Counted from the first letter of the stretch, positions 32,196 through 41,340 are shown. The stretch is 44,431 nucleotides of DNA from Gammaproteobacteria bacterium (GCA_018816095.1 JAHIWP010000050.1:1-44431), one strand, 5' to 3'. The notes: generated from the sequence alone by a model not told the origin. Program-made: numbers and translations.

Positions 32196-32606
32196 ATGAC
32201 CAGCCCATCTTCGCTCACCATCACCCGTCTTGACCTGCAGCGCTTGGAGCATCTGCTCGACAGTCTCGACGATTTCGGCCCCAATGCCGTCGCGTTGCAG
32301 GCCGAACTTGATCGTGCCGATGTGGTGGGTCATGACGAAGTGCCGGCCGGGGTGGTTACCATGAATTCGCGGGTGCATTGCCGTGAAGAAAGCAGCGGCA
32401 AGGATTACCACCTGACCCTGGTCTACCCGCAGGATGCCGGTGGCGAAGGCTGTGTGTCAGTACTAGCGCCGGTTGGCACAGCCCTGCTCGGCCTGTCTGT
32501 GGGTCAGCATATCGACTGGGTCACGCCCAGCGGCAAAGTGCTCAAACTGACCCTGCTGGCGGTGGAATACCAGCCGGAAGCGGCGGGCGAATATAACCGC
32601 GCCTAA
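32196..32606 (+). CDS. rnk: Rnk, regulator of nucleoside diphosphate kinase (GreA/GreB-like)
   Basis: The 136-residue protein has an N-terminal Rnk helical segment (I-T-R-L-D-L-Q-R-L-E-H-L-L-D) and a C-terminal GreA/GreB FKBP-like domain (F-x-L-V-Y-P-Q-D-A type strand, S-V-L-A-P-V-G-T-A-L-L-G-L-S-V-G). It lacks the long Gre coiled coil. Rnk binds RNA polymerase and was first found as a suppressor restoring Ndk and alginate in P. aeruginosa algR2 mutants. It is convergent with cyaA, with only 9 bp between the stops and no terminator visible. Confidence 0.93.
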   Translation: MTSPSSLTITRLDLQRLEHLLDSLDDFGPNAVALQAELDRADVVGHDEVPAGVVTMNSRVHCREESSGKDYHLTLVYPQDAGGEGCVSVLAPVGTALLGLSVGQHIDWVTPSGKVLKLTLLAVEYQPEAAGEYNRA

Positions 32607-32615
32607 GTGACCCAC

Positions 32616-35558
32616 TCAGGCTTTCTGCAGGGCCTGATTGAGTGCCGCTTCCAGGCGGCTCTTGTAGCGCAGGTAATGCACGCTCTGCATATGCCCCTCG
32701 CCGAGCACGGCTGATAGATCCAGGTCGGTGATGTAGCAGGGGTAGCGCGCGCTATCACGGCGTTGCGCGAGGATATGCTGGGCGACGGCGGCGAACAGGT
32801 CGCCGGCGTATTCCAATTCAGAAAACTCCCGGTGGTTACAGTACAGCGTGACGTGCGTGCGTTTGTGGCCTGCCATCCCTGGCGACCACCCTGCGGGCCG
32901 TCGCTTCGCGACGTCAAAAATCTCTCCCTGAGATTTTTTGCCATCGCCTGGCTCAACGATGGCTTGCACGTCATAAAACGGATGGCTGATCGGTGACAGT
33001 GGCGGCGGCCGGCGCTCCAAGCGCTGGGCGCGCAAAGGTGCATCGGGCAGCACTTGGTAATAGAGAATCTCCAACGGCTGATGGGCTGGCAGGTTATCCA
33101 GCGGCAGCAGGGCGTTGCGCCGGTACAGCACGGATTGTAGAAAGCGTTGCAGTGGGGTCAGCAGGCTTTGCTCGTCACGGTACGGCAGCTGCTGACGCCA
33201 CAGCGCGTTGTGCTCATCGAGCACGCTGAGCTCGGCCGTGGCATTGGCTTCGTTCAGTCGGTAGAACACCTGGATGCACTGCGGTCGGCCAAGCGGCAGG
33301 ATCAGCGCCAGGTCTTCACCTTCCAGGGCGCTACGATCCAGGTGTAAATCGCTGTAGCCAGGCAACTCTTCGCCCAAGTGTTCGATCAATGTGGGCAGGT
33401 CTTTCAGGCTGGTATGGCTGACCTGGCCGGGCTTGAGTTCGAGTAGGTGATACTGCTGTTTGATTTGCAGCAGGTAGCGGTTGGCCTGTTGGCTGCTGAA
33501 GCTGGCAAGGGTTTCGCGGAACAGCTCCTCGACTCGTTCGGCAATCGCCGTGGCGCGGTTGCGGCAGAAGCAGCGCACCTGCAAATTCGGTGTTTGGCCG
33601 TTGGCGGGCAGGGCGTTGAGGAAGTCGCGCAGGCAGTCGAGCAGTGCTGTCGGGCCGTCATAGCGGGTAACCAGTAATTCGTTCCAGCTGTTCAGGGTGA
33701 TTTGGTCGAGGGTCAGAATTAGGTTCTCACGCACCCCGGAATAGCCCAGCGCATCGGTGCGCTCACTGGTCATGTGCATGTTCATCTGGCTGAACTGTTT
33801 CAGCGGGTCGATACCAACGTTGATCAGCAGCAGCACCTCTTTGGGCACACTGGCACTGAGCAGGGCGGCTTCGTCGACTGCGGGCAGCGGCAGCGGTATC
33901 ACCTGTTGCAGGCTGCTGAGCAGATTGGACAGCTCATACTCGGTCAGGTCGCTGCTACCAGGGTGCAGCGACAGCCGAGTACTGCTGTCGATCACGCCGT
34001 TGCGCTGGCACCAGGCGAGCAGTTCGATCAGCTCACGCGAGCGTTTCAGCGGCGCGAAATCCGCCAGGTCTTGTGCGTTAACGCTGCCGCTGTAGAGCGC
34101 CCAAAGGGTTTCATTGGGTTCATCCGGGCTTGGGCTCTGCGCCAGAGTCAGGGTGTCTTCGCCGAGGTCTGGGGCGATGCCAGGGTTGATAAATTCGATC
34201 TTGCCTGCCTTGCGCTCGAAGGCGGCGTACAGGCGGCGGCCGAGGATGCCCAGGTCGCGGCTATTGAGTGAGCTGCCCACGTCTGCGTTACGGGCGAATT
34301 GCGAGAGAAAGCGGTAACTGTAGGTCAGCTCATTAACCAGCATGCGCCGTTCGGCGCTGACCTGGCGCACCTTCCATTGGCTGCGGCTGTCGAGCATGGC
34401 CAGCTGGCGGCTGCCCCAGTTCCAGTCGCGGGTCAGGCGTTCGAGCAGCAAGCGTTGCCAGCTTTTGCGGTTATGGCGCGGTGGCCGGCTGAGTTTTTTA
34501 TCGACCTTGAGGTACAGGCAGCGGCGGATCAGCTCCAGGCGCTCATGTTCGCCACGGGCCTTGAGGTACTCCTCCAGGCGCCGGTAGACGACGATATAGG
34601 GGTCGAGCTCGTCGACATCCAGGCGGTTGGCGAAGACTGCTTGCTTGAAGCGCAGCGCCAGGCATTCAACCTTGGGGTGCTCGCTGGCATAGACCTCGGT
34701 CAGCAGCAGCTTGAGCACCGACTTATAAGGTGACTCGATACCCTTGAACAATTGCCACATGCCCGCGCCGATAAACTCTTCAGGCGGAATGCGCGCCAGG
34801 TGACCGAGGTCGATAACGTCTTCAGCGCGGACAAAACGCTTGGCCAGCAAGGTGTCGGTGTAGTGCTGGTAACGCTGTTCTTCATACACCGGCACCAGCC
34901 ACCACAGTGGCGTGCGTCCACCGAGCCAGATCGCAGTTCGGTAGAACTCGTCGAGCAGCAGGTAGTGCTGGGTCGTGCCGCAGTCATCCGAGGTCAGTTG
35001 CGCTTCGCGCTCGCCCTGAGTGAAGCGCGCGGGGTCGATTAAAAAGAAGTGCGCCTCGGCACCGAAGGTGGCGGCCCAGCTTTCCAGTAGTGCGCATTTC
35101 TTCCCCAGCTCAAGCACTTGTTGCGCGCTAAGGTCACTGGCGTGGCACACCCACAGGTCCATGTCGCTTTGCTCAGCCTGGGCCACGGTACCCAGGCTGC
35201 CCATCAGAAACAGGCCATGGATCGGCAGGGCCTGCTTGCCGCGATACGGCTTGTAGGCAAATGAGCGGGTCAGGCGCTGCACTTCAGACAGTAGCTCGTC
35301 ATCCGGCTCGAAGCCGCTAAGACCGGCCGGGGTTAGCGCGGACACATAGCCAGGCAGCAATGGATGGTTGACGTGGAGCAGCAGCGGCAGCAGTTTCAGC
35401 ACCAGTTGTTGGCGCGTTGATAACGCCTGCATGGCGCGCTGCAGGCGGCCTTGATTCACGTGGAGGAAGCGTGCGCGTAGCTGCGTCAGGACCTTACGAT
35501 CGATACCCTCTTCAATGTCCGGGCGAATTTCCTGGGTGCGACTCATGCTCATGCTCAC
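32616..35558 (-). CDS. cyaA: Class I adenylate cyclase CyaA, with an in-frame palindromic insertion
   Basis: The roughly 980-residue protein has the class I catalytic region near the N-terminus (L-M-G-S-L-G-T-V-A-Q-A-E-Q-S-D-M-D-L-W-V-C) and a long regulatory C-terminus. It makes cAMP, which acts through Vfr in pseudomonads. About residues 874-899 (K-K-S-Q-G-E-I-F-D-V-A-K-R-R-P-A-G-W) break an otherwise continuous, conserved C-terminal stretch between I-V-E-P-G-D and T-H-V-T-L-Y-C. This insert is encoded by palindromic DNA, and the protein is about 30 residues longer than I recall for P. aeruginosa CyaA. Starts at 35558 (GTG), 35552 and 35546 (both ATG) are all possible; none has a good ribosome site. 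Confidence 0.93.
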   Translation of the reverse strand: MSMSMSRTQEIRPDIEEGIDRKVLTQLRARFLHVNQGRLQRAMQALSTRQQLVLKLLPLLLHVNHPLLPGYVSALTPAGLSGFEPDDELLSEVQRLTRSFAYKPYRGKQALPIHGLFLMGSLGTVAQAEQSDMDLWVCHASDLSAQQVLELGKKCALLESWAATFGAEAHFFLIDPARFTQGEREAQLTSDDCGTTQHYLLLDEFYRTAIWLGGRTPLWWLVPVYEEQRYQHYTDTLLAKRFVRAEDVIDLGHLARIPPEEFIGAGMWQLFKGIESPYKSVLKLLLTEVYASEHPKVECLALRFKQAVFANRLDVDELDPYIVVYRRLEEYLKARGEHERLELIRRCLYLKVDKKLSRPPRHNRKSWQRLLLERLTRDWNWGSRQLAMLDSRSQWKVRQVSAERRMLVNELTYSYRFLSQFARNADVGSSLNSRDLGILGRRLYAAFERKAGKIEFINPGIAPDLGEDTLTLAQSPSPDEPNETLWALYSGSVNAQDLADFAPLKRSRELIELLAWCQRNGVIDSSTRLSLHPGSSDLTEYELSNLLSSLQQVIPLPLPAVDEAALLSASVPKEVLLLINVGIDPLKQFSQMNMHMTSERTDALGYSGVRENLILTLDQITLNSWNELLVTRYDGPTALLDCLRDFLNALPANGQTPNLQVRCFCRNRATAIAERVEELFRETLASFSSQQANRYLLQIKQQYHLLELKPGQVSHTSLKDLPTLIEHLGEELPGYSDLHLDRSALEGEDLALILPLGRPQCIQVFYRLNEANATAELSVLDEHNALWRQQLPYRDEQSLLTPLQRFLQSVLYRRNALLPLDNLPAHQPLEILYYQVLPDAPLRAQRLERRPPPLSPISHPFYDVQAIVEPGDGKKSQGEIFDVAKRRPAGWSPGMAGHKRTHVTLYCNHREFSELEYAGDLFAAVAQHILAQRRDSARYPCYITDLDLSAVLGEGHMQSVHYLRYKSRLEAALNQALQKA
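32866..32945. repeat. Palindromic element inserted in frame in cyaA
   Basis: Two adjacent hairpins are present: CGTCGC-TTC-GCGACG (32899-32913) and AAAAATCTC-TCCCT-GAGATTTTT (32916-32938). The block is flanked by imperfect direct repeats, TGCCATCCCTGGC (32871) and TGCCATCGCCTGGC (32939). About 78 bp (26 codons) are added without stop or frameshift. The layout suggests a small non-autonomous palindromic element; I know of no name for it. Confidence 0.6.
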
Positions 35559-35772
35559 TGGGAATCAGGGGCAAGCCTATCAGCTGCTCCCGTACTTGGA
35601 ACCTGTTGAAACAAGGTGTGTGCCGTCAGGTTGGGGCGCTCAGGCGCAGCACGTGGGCTGGTGGTACGCCTGAGAGTAACTGCTTATCAGTATTGGGCCG
35701 TGGGGCGCGATGTGCAGCACAAAGCAGAGGGTCTGCTGCCATATCGCCCGGCGCGTACGTGGCTGAAGTGGC

Positions 35773-36027
35773 TTATGTCAGTAAGGCGGCTTTGGGTGAC
35801 AGGATGGTCAGCAGGCCCTGGGTATGTTCGGCCGCATCAATGCCCAGGCTGGTCAGGTAGCCACCGTCTGCCTCGCTGATCAGGCCTTTCTCATGCAGGC
35901 GAGTAATCGCCTTCTGGGCTTTGATCGAAGCATTGTTGTGTACTTTGAGCCCTTCCAGGTGGTTGCTCAGGTTATACAAGGCGAGTATTTCCAGTTCGTC
36001 GATCAGGTCAGAAGTAAATGCGTTCAT
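35773..36027 (-). CDS. TIGR02647-family small protein
   Basis: The 84-residue helical protein matches the TIGR02647 pattern known mainly from Pseudomonas and Vibrio: L-I-D-E-L-E-I-L-A-L-Y-N-L near the N-terminus, A-I-T-R-L-H-E-K-G-L-I-S-E-A-D-G-G-Y-L-T-S-L-G-I-D-A-A-E-H as a winged-helix-like centre. The L-H-E-K-G-L-I ... G-Y-L-T-x-x-G part resembles a wHTH recognition region, so DNA binding is possible but unproven. Its start overlaps the stop of the upstream solute-binding protein gene by 4 bp. The 214 bp before the next (cyaA) start show no clear signal. Confidence 0.85.
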   Translation of the reverse strand: MNAFTSDLIDELEILALYNLSNHLEGLKVHNNASIKAQKAITRLHEKGLISEADGGYLTSLGIDAAEHTQGLLTILSPKAALLT

Positions 36028-36842
36028 GGTGACTCCGTCTTGTTGTCGTGGCTGTCCAGCAGTGTAGTGGTGTGCGCTGCAGCTTGCCGAGCCGGTAACT
36101 GCCAGCGCTCAAGAATTTTCTGATAGGTGCCGTCGCTTTTTATCTGCCGCATACCCAGCTCAAAGCGCTGCAGCAGTGCTGGGGCCTCTGGGTGGTGGCG
36201 GGAGAAGGTCAGGTAGAGCTGCGGCTGGTGGACGGTGGCCAGGGCGACGAAGTGATTGGCCAGCTGCGGATGTTGCTGGATCAGTGCCTGGGTAGTGCCG
36301 CGAAACGCGACCACGTAATCGACACGGTCACGCTGCAGCATGAGAAAACCATTGAGGTCACGGCGCACCGGTACGCGCTGGATGTCCTGGCGGGCGTCAA
36401 AATGCGCGCCGTAGGTGTAGCCGATGGTTACCGCCACTCGCTTGCCGGCGAGGTCATCGAGGTTATCCAGCGGTGGAGCGCCGTTGCGCGCCCAGAGCAG
36501 GATGTCATCACTGAACAGCATTTCCTGTGGCAAGAGGAATTGCGCTTCGATGCGAGGATTTGGGGTGGTGTTGAAACACGCCACCAGGCTGCCGGTGCGG
36601 GCCAGTTCCATGCAGCGCGGATAAGGGTAAGCGGCGAGTTCGATCGGCGTGTCGCTGCTGGCGAAGGCTGCGCGCACAATGTCTGCTGACATACCCACGA
36701 TCTGCCCATCACGCCAAGCGGTGTAGGGGTACCAGTCGTCCTCTGCACCAATGCGCGGGAGCTCGGCCGCCGCGATCGCGGGTGGAGTCAGTGAGCAGAG
36801 CAAGATGAGCAATATGCCGCTTCGCTCAAGCCAATGCATCAT
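36024..36842 (-). CDS. Periplasmic amino-acid-type solute-binding protein (SBP_bac_3)
   Basis: The 272-residue exported protein has a signal peptide from M-M-H-W-L to about A-I-A-A-A. A family 3 solute-binding fold follows: D-D-W-Y-P-Y-T near the start, G-M-S-A-D-I-V-R-A-A-F, L-A-G-K-R-V-A-V-T-I-G-Y-T-Y-G and a final G-T-Y-Q-K-I-L-E-R-W. No ABC permease or ATPase gene lies nearby, so it may be a stand-alone binding protein or serve a distant transporter or sensor. The in-frame start 14 codons earlier is less likely because it would precede the signal peptide. It is translationally coupled to the TIGR02647 gene. Confidence 0.87.
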   Translation of the reverse strand: MMHWLERSGILLILLCSLTPPAIAAAELPRIGAEDDWYPYTAWRDGQIVGMSADIVRAAFASSDTPIELAAYPYPRCMELARTGSLVACFNTTPNPRIEAQFLLPQEMLFSDDILLWARNGAPPLDNLDDLAGKRVAVTIGYTYGAHFDARQDIQRVPVRRDLNGFLMLQRDRVDYVVAFRGTTQALIQQHPQLANHFVALATVHQPQLYLTFSRHHPEAPALLQRFELGMRQIKSDGTYQKILERWQLPARQAAAHTTTLLDSHDNKTESP

Positions 36843-36925
36843 CGGTGCTGCGCCTTGTGGGGTCAGATTGTCCGACAGTAACAACCTGCTAGCCCTTTTG
36901 AACAGTGCCCTGGGTCAAGTGCGCT

Positions 36926-37192
36926 TCAGTTTTGTGCTGGTAACTCGGGCAGGGCACGCAGGCCTTGCTCGTAACGGGCAAGGTCAAAGGCGCGGTCATC
37001 ACGCAACATCACCTCGATTTCATCGGCCAACACCAGCGCCATCAACTCGATGATTGCCTCACGCTCATAGCCGACCAGGGTCAACTTGTTCAGCACGGCT
37101 TGGACGAAGGCTGGCTCGCCGGCTTCGAGTTGGTTCTCAATGGCCTGGGTCAGGGTGTCCTCGGCAAACGCTTCGTCGTCTTGCTCGCTCAT
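36926..37192 (-). CDS. Small acidic conserved-looking hypothetical protein
   Basis: I do not recognise this 88-residue protein. It is acidic and fully helical in appearance (D-E-A-F-A-E-D-T-L-T-Q-A-I-E-N-Q-L, then V-G-Y-E-R-E-A-I-I-E-L-M-A-L-V-L-A-D-E-I-E-V-M-L), with no TM segment, signal peptide or cysteine. GGAG lies 6 nt before the ATG. It is 23 bp downstream of the SSAT-like acetyltransferase on the same strand, so probably one transcript. A run of nine C (as transcribed) separates the two. Confidence 0.75.
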   Translation of the reverse strand: MSEQDDEAFAEDTLTQAIENQLEAGEPAFVQAVLNKLTLVGYEREAIIELMALVLADEIEVMLRDDRAFDLARYEQGLRALPELPAQN

Positions 37193-37215
37193 TTTCTGCT
37201 CCGAAAGGGGGGGGG

Positions 37216-37695
37216 CTAACTCTGGGCAAAGTCCAACAAGGCTTGGCCCGTCAGGCGGTAGGTGGTCCATTCGTCTTGGGGCTTGGCGCCGAAGGACTCA
37301 TAAAACTCAATAGCGGGGGTGTTCCAGTCCAGTACGGCCCACTCCAAGCGGCCACAACCTTTGCTCACGGCCAGTTGTGCGAGGTGCCGGAGCAATGCCT
37401 TGCCTGCGCCGATTTTGCGGTGGTCGGGGCTGACGTACAGGTCTTCGAGGTAGATGCCGTGCTTGCCTAGCCAGGTCGAATAGCTGAAGAAATACACGGC
37501 ATAGCCAACCGGCACGCCGTTCTGCTCACAAATCAGCGCGTGCGACGTGCTGTCAGGGCCAAACAAACTGGCCTGGATGCCGGCCACATCGGTTTTCACC
37601 TCGTGTTCGGCTTTCTCATAGATCGCCAGGTCAGTAATAAAGTCCAGGATCAGGGCCGCGTCTTCGACGGTGGCAGGGCGGATGTGCAGGGCCAT
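37216..37695 (-). CDS. GNAT acetyltransferase, spermidine/spermine N1-acetyltransferase (SSAT/thialysine) type
   Basis: The 159-residue GNAT enzyme has the acetyl-CoA loop R-K-I-G-A-G-K, preceded by the SSAT-typical G-I-Y-L-E-D-L-Y-V-S-P-D-H and followed by L-E-W-A-V-L-D-W-N-T-P-A-I-E-F-Y-E-S and D-E-W-T-T-Y-R-L. These signatures are closely shared with SAT1/SAT2-like proteins, which acetylate polyamines or thialysine, and so suggest an amine substrate. An in-frame ATG at 37851, 7 nt after the argH stop, would add 52 residues containing C-T-I-C; the start is therefore not settled. It is downstream of argH on the same strand. Confidence 0.88.
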   Translation of the reverse strand: MALHIRPATVEDAALILDFITDLAIYEKAEHEVKTDVAGIQASLFGPDSTSHALICEQNGVPVGYAVYFFSYSTWLGKHGIYLEDLYVSPDHRKIGAGKALLRHLAQLAVSKGCGRLEWAVLDWNTPAIEFYESFGAKPQDEWTTYRLTGQALLDFAQS

Positions 37696-37858
37696 GGTGG
37701 TGTTCTCAACGGGCAGCGGGTTGTGCTCGTCCAGGAGACAAATGGTGCAGAGCCCTTCTGCCTCCTGGGTGCCTTCGATATAGCGCACACGACGGCTGGC
37801 TGAGTTTCGATCAGCGGAGAAGCGAAATCGTGGGCGCTTTATATCGGTCATGGTGGGC

Positions 37859-39253
37859 TTAGCGCTCAGCCAGCAGGGCTTTGCCACGCACCACGGCTGC
37901 GCGCACCTGATTCGGTGCGGTGCCGCCGATATGGTCACGGGCATTCACCGAGCCTTCCAGGGTCAGCACGGCGAACACATCCTGCTCGATCTGGTCGCTG
38001 AACTGGCGCAGCTCTTCCAGGCTCATTTCCGCTAGGTCTTTACCGCTGTCGACACCGTATTTCACCGCATGGCCGACGATTTCGTGGCAGTCGCGGAACG
38101 GCAGGCCACGGCGTACCAGGTAGTCGGCGAGGTCCGTGGCGGTGGAGAAGCCGCGCAGGGCCGCTTCACGCATGATCGCGTGCTTGGGCTTGATCGCCGG
38201 GATCATGTCGGCGAAGGCGCGCAGCGAGTCGCGCAGGGTGTCGGCGGCGTCGAACAGCGGCTCTTTGTCTTCCTGGTTGTCCTTGTTGTAGGCCAGCGGC
38301 TGGCCTTTCATCAGGGTCAGCAGGCCGGTCAGTGCGCCGAATACCCGGCCGGTTTTACCGCGTACCAGTTCGGGGACGTCGGGGTTTTTCTTTTGCGGCA
38401 TGATCGAGCTGCCGGTGCAGAAGCGATCCGGCAGGTCGATAAATTGGAACTGCGCGCTGGTCCACAGCACCAGCTCTTCGGAGAAGCGCGACAGGTGCAT
38501 CATGGCAATCGAGGCGGCGGCGCAGAATTCGATGGCGAAGTCGCGATCCGACACACCATCCAGCGAGTTGCCGCCGACTGCATCGAACCCCAGCAGTTGC
38601 GCGGTGACTTCGCGCTGAATCGGGTAGGTGGTGCCAGCCAGCGCGGCCGAGCCAAGCGGCATACGGTTGGTGCGCTTGCGGCAATCGACCAGGCGCTCGT
38701 AGTCGCGGCTGAGCATCTCAAACCAGGCCAGCAGGTGATGGCCGAAGGTTACTGGCTGCGCAGTTTGCAAGTGGGTGAAGCCCGGCATGATGGTTTCCGC
38801 CTCACGCTCGGCCTGCTCCAGCAGGCCCTGTTGCAGGCGGGTGATTTCGGCCAGGATCAGGTCGATTTCGTCGCGTAGCCATAGGCGAATATCGGTAGCG
38901 ACTTGGTCGTTGCGGCTACGCCCGGTGTGCAGCTTCTTGCCGGTGACGCCGATGCGATCGGTCAGGCGCGCTTCGATGTTCATGTGCACGTCTTCCAGGT
39001 CAACGCGCCAGTCGAACTGACCGGCCTCGATTTCGCCCTGGATCTGCGTCAGGCCTTCGATGATGCTGTCGCGCTCAGCGTCTGTCAGAACGCCGACCTT
39101 GGCCAGCATGGTGGCGTGGGCGATGGAGCCCATAATGTCGTGGCGATAGAGGCGCTTGTCGAATTCGACGGATGCGGTAAAACGGGCAACAAAGGCGTCG
39201 ACGGGCTCGCTGAAGCGGCCGCCCCAGGATTGGTTGGTTTTTTCAGTGCTCAT
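37859..39253 (-). CDS. argH: Argininosuccinate lyase
   Basis: ArgH splits argininosuccinate into arginine and fumarate, the last step of arginine synthesis. The 464-residue protein carries the fumarate-lyase signature [11 protein letters not shown] and W-G-G-R-F-S at the N-terminus, plus [12 protein letters not shown]. The start at M-S-T-E-K is chosen; a longer frame upstream is not homologous. It is divergent from algZ, with a 252-bp gap in which I see no clear operator. Confidence 0.97.
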   Translation of the reverse strand: MSTEKTNQSWGGRFSEPVDAFVARFTASVEFDKRLYRHDIMGSIAHATMLAKVGVLTDAERDSIIEGLTQIQGEIEAGQFDWRVDLEDVHMNIEARLTDRIGVTGKKLHTGRSRNDQVATDIRLWLRDEIDLILAEITRLQQGLLEQAEREAETIMPGFTHLQTAQPVTFGHHLLAWFEMLSRDYERLVDCRKRTNRMPLGSAALAGTTYPIQREVTAQLLGFDAVGGNSLDGVSDRDFAIEFCAAASIAMMHLSRFSEELVLWTSAQFQFIDLPDRFCTGSSIMPQKKNPDVPELVRGKTGRVFGALTGLLTLMKGQPLAYNKDNQEDKEPLFDAADTLRDSLRAFADMIPAIKPKHAIMREAALRGFSTATDLADYLVRRGLPFRDCHEIVGHAVKYGVDSGKDLAEMSLEELRQFSDQIEQDVFAVLTLEGSVNARDHIGGTAPNQVRAAVVRGKALLAER

Positions 39254-39505
39254 GGGCTTCGCTCGCTGGTGCGCTAAAACGGGCTGGCCGCACGTGGCGG
39301 CCGGCAAGACGGAAAAGTGTGCCGATAATAACAGGCTGGCCGGCAAATTCGCCGCGTCGCGTTATCCGCTGCTGCAGCGGGGCGCGGGACGGGTAATGTT
39401 GCGCCGTTCACAGTTTTATTGTGGTGGGCGCATTTCGGTGCTTTATTTCGCCCGGCCGTAGCGGTCTATCTTGCTGCTGGGGCGGCTCACGCGGAAACTG
39501 CGGCG

Positions 39506-40588
39506 ATGAAAATAAAAAAACCTTTATCAAAAAAGCAGCCTCCCCTGGTCGATGACTTCTTCGTCCCTGAACTGTGCGAGCCGGAAGCGTTGCTGAGCAT
39601 GGTGTTGTTGGCGGAGTTGCTGGTGCTGGTGCTGGTGCTCGCTGAACCGATGTTGCCGGGTTTTGACTGGGTGCGTCTGGCTCTGACTTCGCTCTTTGTG
39701 CAGTGGATCGTGCTGCTCTCGGCCGCCGTGTTGTGCCGCCTGCGCCCGTTGATGGCGCGTATGCCTGCGGCCACGGCCGGCGCCTTGTGCTGCTCCATTG
39801 TGGTCGCGCTGACATTGGGCTGTACCGCCGTCGCAGATTATTACGAGCTGGGCGGGCCGCTGCCGCGGATTGGTGAGGTCAACCTGTACCTGCGGCATGC
39901 CTTGATCAGCTTGATCATGTCGGCGCTGCTGCTGCGGTACTTCTATCTGCAAAGCCAATGGCGTAAGCAGGAGCAGGCCGAGCTGCGCGCGCGCATCGAG
40001 TCATTGCAGGCGCGCATCCGTCCGCACTTTCTGTTTAACAGCCTAAACAGCATTGCCAGCTTGGTGGTGGTTGACCCATACAAGGCTGAGCAGGCGGTGC
40101 TGGACCTCTCCGATCTGTTCCGCGCCAGTTTGGCCAAGCCCGGCAACCTGGTTCCTTGGCGTGAAGAGTTGGAGCTGGCGCAACGATATTTGTCGATTGA
40201 GCGCTATCGGCTCGGCGAGCGTCTACAGTTGCATTGGGAGGTGTCCGGCGTGCCGGACGATCTGCCGATTCCACAATTGACGTTGCAGCCCTTATTGGAA
40301 AACGCCTTGATCTACGGCATTGCGCCGCGTATCGAAGGCGGCTTGGTGAGGGTTGAGGCGAGTTATCACGAGGGGGTATTCCAACTGTGCGTGAGCAATC
40401 CATACGAACAGCTCGGCGAGCAACCGCCATCGAACGGCACGCATCAGGCGCTGAGCAATATTGATGCGCGCCTGGTGGCACTTTTCGGCCCGCGGGCCAG
40501 TCTTAGCGTAGAGCGCCGTGACGGCCGCCATTTCACCTGTCTACGCTATCCTTGTGTGAGACCCAAGCAGGAAGCCCGTGCATTATGA
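39506..40588 (+). CDS. algZ: Sensor histidine kinase AlgZ (FimS)
   Basis: The 360-residue LytS-type kinase has about four to six N-terminal TM helices (A-L-L-S-M-V-L-L-A-E-L-L-V-L-V-L-V-L and others up to residue 146), then the His_kinase domain with His174 in R-I-R-P-H-F-L-F-N-S-L-N-S-I, and a partial ATPase region (L-T-L-Q-P-L-L-E-N-A). With AlgR it controls alginate, twitching motility and other virulence traits in P. aeruginosa; the atypical ATP-binding region is a known feature of FimS. The start M-K-I-K-K is preferred by comparison with FimS. Its stop overlaps the algR start (ATGA). Confidence 0.94.
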   Translation: MKIKKPLSKKQPPLVDDFFVPELCEPEALLSMVLLAELLVLVLVLAEPMLPGFDWVRLALTSLFVQWIVLLSAAVLCRLRPLMARMPAATAGALCCSIVVALTLGCTAVADYYELGGPLPRIGEVNLYLRHALISLIMSALLLRYFYLQSQWRKQEQAELRARIESLQARIRPHFLFNSLNSIASLVVVDPYKAEQAVLDLSDLFRASLAKPGNLVPWREELELAQRYLSIERYRLGERLQLHWEVSGVPDDLPIPQLTLQPLLENALIYGIAPRIEGGLVRVEASYHEGVFQLCVSNPYEQLGEQPPSNGTHQALSNIDARLVALFGPRASLSVERRDGRHFTCLRYPCVRPKQEARAL

Positions 40589-41331
40589 ATGTCCTGATTG
40601 TCGATGATGAACCCCTGGCCCGTGAGCGCCTAAGCCGTATGGTGGGCGAGCTCGATGGCTATCGTGTGCTTGAACCCTCAGCCAGCAACGGCGAGGAGGC
40701 CCTGAGCCTGATCGACAGCCTGAAACCGGATGTGGTGCTTTTGGATATCCGCATGCCTGGCATGGATGGGCTGCAGGTGGCCGCCAAGCTGTGTGAGCGC
40801 GAGGCGCCGCCAGCGGTGATTTTTTGTACGGCTCATGACGAGTTTGCCTTGGAAGCTTTCCAGGTCAGTGCGGTGGGCTATCTGGTCAAGCCGGTGCGGG
40901 CGGAAAGCCTCAGTGAAGCGCTGAAGAAAGCCGAACGTCCGAACCGCGTGCAACTGGCCGCGTTGACTCGCCCAGCGGGGGAGAGCGGCGGTGGCCCGCG
41001 CAGCCACATCAGTGCGCGTACGCGCAAAGGGATTGAGCTGATCCCGCTGGATCAGGTGATTTATTTCATCGCGGATCACAAATACGTGACCCTGCGCCAC
41101 GTCGGCGGTGAAGTGCTGCTGGATGAACCCCTAAAGGCGCTGGAAGACGAATTCGGCGATCGTTTCGTGCGCATTCACCGCAATGCCCTGGTAGCCCGCG
41201 AGCGCATTGAGCGACTACAGCGCACGCCACTCGGGCATTTCCAGCTGTTTCTCAAAGGTATGGACGAAGAAGCACTGATTGTCAGTCGCCGGCATGTGGC
41301 CGGGGTACGTAAGTTGATGCACAACCTTTAG
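40585..41331 (+). CDS. algR: LytTR-type response regulator AlgR
   Basis: The 248-residue regulator has a receiver domain with D-D-E-P at residues 7-10 and phosphoacceptor Asp54 (V-L-L-D-I-R-M-P-G-M-D-G), then a C-terminal LytTR DNA-binding domain (I-Y-F-I-A-D-H-K-Y-V-T-L and F-V-R-I-H-R-N-A-L-V). AlgR activates algD and fimU-pilVWXY1Y2E operons and other targets in P. aeruginosa. The length and the 4-bp overlap with algZ are as in that species. Confidence 0.97.
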   Translation: MNVLIVDDEPLARERLSRMVGELDGYRVLEPSASNGEEALSLIDSLKPDVVLLDIRMPGMDGLQVAAKLCEREAPPAVIFCTAHDEFALEAFQVSAVGYLVKPVRAESLSEALKKAERPNRVQLAALTRPAGESGGGPRSHISARTRKGIELIPLDQVIYFIADHKYVTLRHVGGEVLLDEPLKALEDEFGDRFVRIHRNALVARERIERLQRTPLGHFQLFLKGMDEEALIVSRRHVAGVRKLMHNL

Positions 41332-41340
41332 GGTTGGTTG

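Noticed and set aside
32862..32939. cyaA insertion as a sequencing error or frameshift
   Set aside because: The reading frame is preserved on both sides for hundreds of codons and the inserted DNA has internal palindromic order, which an error would not create.
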